Positions 6,317 to 8,334 of a DNA stretch of 8,334 nt are shown piece by piece. The translations under genes and the position numbers were made by a program. This DNA comes from an uncultured Clostridia bacterium (GTDB taxonomy: Bacteria > Bacillota > Clostridia > Christensenellales > Borkfalkiaceae). Every line of letters starts with the position of its first letter. Position 1 is the first letter of the stretch. Under the pieces are notes generated by a model that was not told the origin of the DNA, did not search any database, and was given only the letters and a program-made list of their open reading frames with translations. The stretch spans positions 1 through 8,334 of the forward strand of contig CANRCY010000057.1 in NCBI GenBank assembly GCA_947629225.1, read 5' to 3'.

Positions 6317-8299
6317 ATGAAATATCGTTTCGGGCGTCCCTTTCCCACGGACGCGGTCATAAAACAAGTCCCTCTTTCGTCGGGCTCGCCCGCGCATTTT
6401 TCCCTCTCGCGGGAGGGGGAGCTCGTCACGCTCTCCTATCCTCTCTCCGAAGGGGACGCCGTCTACGGTTTGGGCGAACAGATGCGCGGAATGAACAAGC
6501 GCGGCTGGCGCTATGAGAGCTGGAATCTCGACGATCCCATCCACCACGAGAGCAGGACCAACCTCTACGGCGCGCACAACTTCTTCCTCGTCTTCGGGAG
6601 AGAGTGCTTCGGCGTCTTTGTCGACTGTGCGGGCAGGGTGGAGTTCGACGTCGGCTTTACCGACAGGAACGTTCTCGCCGTCACGGCGAAAGACTTCGAC
6701 CTCTATCTCTTCGAAGGGGCGAGCCCGCTCGAGATCGTTCGGGAGTTCCGCGCGCTCATCGGCAGGAGCTATATCCCTCCCAAGTGGGCGTTCGGCTTTG
6801 CGCAGTCCCGTTGGGGCTATAAGACCGAGGCGGACATCCGCGAGGTGTACGAAAATTACGAGAAGGCGGGGCTCCCGCTCGACATGCTCTTCCTCGACAT
6901 CGATTACATGGAACGCTTCAAGGATTTCACGGTGGACAAGACCCGTTTCCCCGACCTCAAAGCGTTCTCCGCGGAGATGAAGAAAAAGAACATTCGCCTC
7001 GTGCCCATCATCGACGCGGCTGTCAAGGTGGAAAAGGGCTACCCCGTGTACGAAGAGGGGAAAAAGAAGGGGTATTTTTGCACGGACGAAAAGGGCAAGC
7101 CGTTTATCGCGGGGGTCTGGCCCGGGAACAGCGTTTTGCCCGACGTTCTCAACCCCGAAGCGCGCCGCTGGTTCGGACGAAAGTACAAGATCTTGCTCGA
7201 TAAGGGCATCGAGGGTTTCTGGAACGACATGAACGAGCCCGTCCTCTTTTATTCGGAAGCGGGGCTCAAAGAGGCGCTCCGCCTCGCTTCGGAGACGAAG
7301 GAGATCGCCTGCCTCGACGACTACGAGCGGGTGAGCCACGCCTTCTTCTCCCTGCAAAACAACGACGACGATTACCGCACTTTCTATCATGAAACGGAGA
7401 ACGGTCGCATCGTTCACGAGGCGGTGCACAATCTCTACGGCTACAACATGACGCGCGCGGCGGCGGAGTACTTTGCCGAATACGCCCCCAAAAAACGATT
7501 TCTCATCTTCTCGCGCTCCTCTTGCGTCGGCATGCACCGCTACGGCGGGATCTGGACGGGGGACAACAGCGCGTGGTGGTCCCATCTTCTGCTCAACCTG
7601 CAACAGCTTCCCGGGCTGAACATGTGCGGCTTCCTGTTCGCGGGCGCGGACTTGGGCGGCTTCGGCGGAGATACGACCGAGGAGCTCCTTCTCCGCTGGC
7701 TTGCGCTCGGCGTCTTCGTGCCTCTCATGCGCAACCATTGCAACGGTTCCCGCCCGCAGGAATGCTATCGTTTTACGAGAACGGACGTTTTCCGCAACAT
7801 TCTCGGCATACGGTATTCGCTTTTGCCCTATCTGTACAGCGAATTCGTGCGCTGTGCCTTCGAAAACGACATGCTCTTCAAACCGCTCTCCTTCTGCTAT
7901 CCCGAAGACCGCCGCGCGGCGACGGTCGAAGATCAGCTCCTCGTGGGGGACAGTCTGATGATCGCGCCCGTCTATACCCAAAACGCGGCGGGGCGGTATG
8001 TCTATCTTCCCGAGCGCATGAAGCTCATCCGCATGAAGGCGGGGGACAGGTTCACCGAACAGGTCCTCGAAAAGGGGGAATATTATATCCCCGTCGCCCT
8101 CGACGAGGTCGTCTTCTTCCTGCGCAGCGGAAAAGTGTTGCCCCTTGCCAAGCCTGCGAAGAACACCGCCGAGCTCGACGAAAAAAACCTGACATGGGTC
8201 AAATTTACCGAGACGCCCGTGCAGTTCACCCTCTGCCGCGACGGCGGGACGTCGGAGATCGGGAAAGAAGACTTCGAAACGGTGACTGTGGAGCCATAA
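6317..8299 (+). CDS. GH31 family alpha-glucosidase (isomaltase-like)
   Basis: A 660-residue cytoplasmic retaining alpha-glucosidase. The N-terminal beta-sandwich (about 1-150) carries VYGLGEQMRGMNKRGW and LYGAHNF. The catalytic barrel starts at SYIPPKWAFGFAQSRWGY (151-168). The nucleophile is Asp304 in GFWNDMNEP, the acid/base is Asp416 in GGIWTGDN, and barrel motifs GADLGGF (443-449) and PLMRNH (469-474) follow. The C-terminal beta domains contain DQLLVGDSLMIAPV and end at 660. The sequence matches my memory of Ruminococcus obeum Ro-alphaG1 (663 residues) along its whole length. In that enzyme the Trp of QSRWGY favours alpha-1,6 linkages; Trp166 occupies that place here, so isomaltose-type substrates are likely. 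It would release glucose from the non-reducing end of imported oligosaccharides. It lies 10 bases after GH20 in the same operon. The family is certain; linkage preference is inferred. Confidence 0.95.
   Translation: MKYRFGRPFPTDAVIKQVPLSSGSPAHFSLSREGELVTLSYPLSEGDAVYGLGEQMRGMNKRGWRYESWNLDDPIHHESRTNLYGAHNFFLVFGRECFGVFVDCAGRVEFDVGFTDRNVLAVTAKDFDLYLFEGASPLEIVREFRALIGRSYIPPKWAFGFAQSRWGYKTEADIREVYENYEKAGLPLDMLFLDIDYMERFKDFTVDKTRFPDLKAFSAEMKKKNIRLVPIIDAAVKVEKGYPVYEEGKKKGYFCTDEKGKPFIAGVWPGNSVLPDVLNPEARRWFGRKYKILLDKGIEGFWNDMNEPVLFYSEAGLKEALRLASETKEIACLDDYERVSHAFFSLQNNDDDYRTFYHETENGRIVHEAVHNLYGYNMTRAAAEYFAEYAPKKRFLIFSRSSCVGMHRYGGIWTGDNSAWWSHLLLNLQQLPGLNMCGFLFAGADLGGFGGDTTEELLLRWLALGVFVPLMRNHCNGSRPQECYRFTRTDVFRNILGIRYSLLPYLYSEFVRCAFENDMLFKPLSFCYPEDRRAATVEDQLLVGDSLMIAPVYTQNAAGRYVYLPERMKLIRMKAGDRFTEQVLEKGEYYIPVALDEVVFFLRSGKVLPLAKPAKNTAELDEKNLTWVKFTETPVQFTLCRDGGTSEIGKEDFETVTVEP
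8290..8293 (+). promoter_or_regulatory. Ribosome binding site of the 3'-edge gene
   Basis: GGAG within the last codons of GH31, seven bases before the ATG at 8301. It supports a further gene beginning there. Confidence 0.6.
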
Positions 8300-8300
8300 T

Positions 8301-8334
8301 ATGAAAGCCGTACGACCGATCGCCACAACCGAAG
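8301..8334 (+). CDS. Start of a seventh operon gene, 3'-truncated by window
   Basis: An ATG one base after the GH31 stop, with a good ribosome site, opens a frame reading MKAVRPIATTE before the window ends. Eleven residues are too few to identify a family. Spacing and strand say it continues the same operon; another glycosidase or sugar-metabolism gene is a guess from context only. Confidence 0.6.
   Translation, partial: MKAVRPIATTE

Noticed and set aside
6296..8326. Antisense open frame of 676 codons opposite almost the whole GH31 gene
   Set aside because: It mirrors a GC-rich gene whose third positions are mostly C or G, which removes stops from the opposite frame. The product is full of Arg, Val, Glu, Ala and His with no recognisable motif, while the sense strand encodes a complete GH31 enzyme.
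1..8334. Searched for CRISPR repeats, tRNA/rRNA genes, insertion sequences, riboswitches and internal promoters
   Set aside because: Practically all bases are protein coding, gaps are at most 10 bases, and no repeat array, RNA-like fold or transposase motif was visible by reading.

Overview
This window is a block of densely packed carbohydrate-catabolism genes, all on the + strand and in operon-like arrangement. It holds six reading frames in order: a phosphodiester glycosidase (5' end outside the window), a two-domain SGNH/GDSL esterase, a DUF4127 protein of unknown function, a ROK-family sugar kinase, a non-canonical GH20 beta-N-acetylhexosaminidase, a GH31 alpha-glucosidase, and the first 11 codons of a seventh gene at the 3' edge. 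Only about 20 bases in the whole window lie between genes. I see no RNA gene, mobile element, CRISPR array, internal terminator or obvious internal promoter. No stretch over 300 bases lacks a gene.

Organism: by eye the DNA is GC-rich, with a strong preference for C or G at third codon positions. Starts are ATG with AGGAG/GGAGG ribosome sites, and the stops seen are TGA and TAA. The DUF4127, GH20C-like and GH31 proteins look most like those of gut Firmicutes/Clostridia. The GH31 protein in particular resembles, from memory, the Ruminococcus obeum enzyme Ro-alphaG1. An uncultured GC-rich gut clostridial lineage (for example Christensenellales-like) is a reasonable guess, but no phylogenetic marker is present to prove it.

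Layout: the first four genes are joined by three successive ATGA stop/start overlaps (1026-1029, 2117-2120, 3610-3613), so they are probably translationally coupled. The GH20 and GH31 genes follow after 9 and 10 base gaps, each with a strong Shine-Dalgarno. The last partial gene starts 1 base after the GH31 stop.

Working together (inference): none of the five genes with a visible N-terminus encodes a signal peptide or membrane segment, so this looks like an intracellular pathway acting on imported oligosaccharides. The GH20 enzyme would release GlcNAc/GalNAc, GH31 alpha-glucose (probably alpha-1,6), the SGNH protein acyl groups, and the phosphodiester glycosidase a sugar attached through phosphate. 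The ROK kinase would phosphorylate a freed sugar. DUF4127 sits in the middle of the coupled group with conserved acidic motifs and is the best candidate for an undescribed enzyme. No transporter or regulator lies in the window, so the actual substrate cannot be fixed here.
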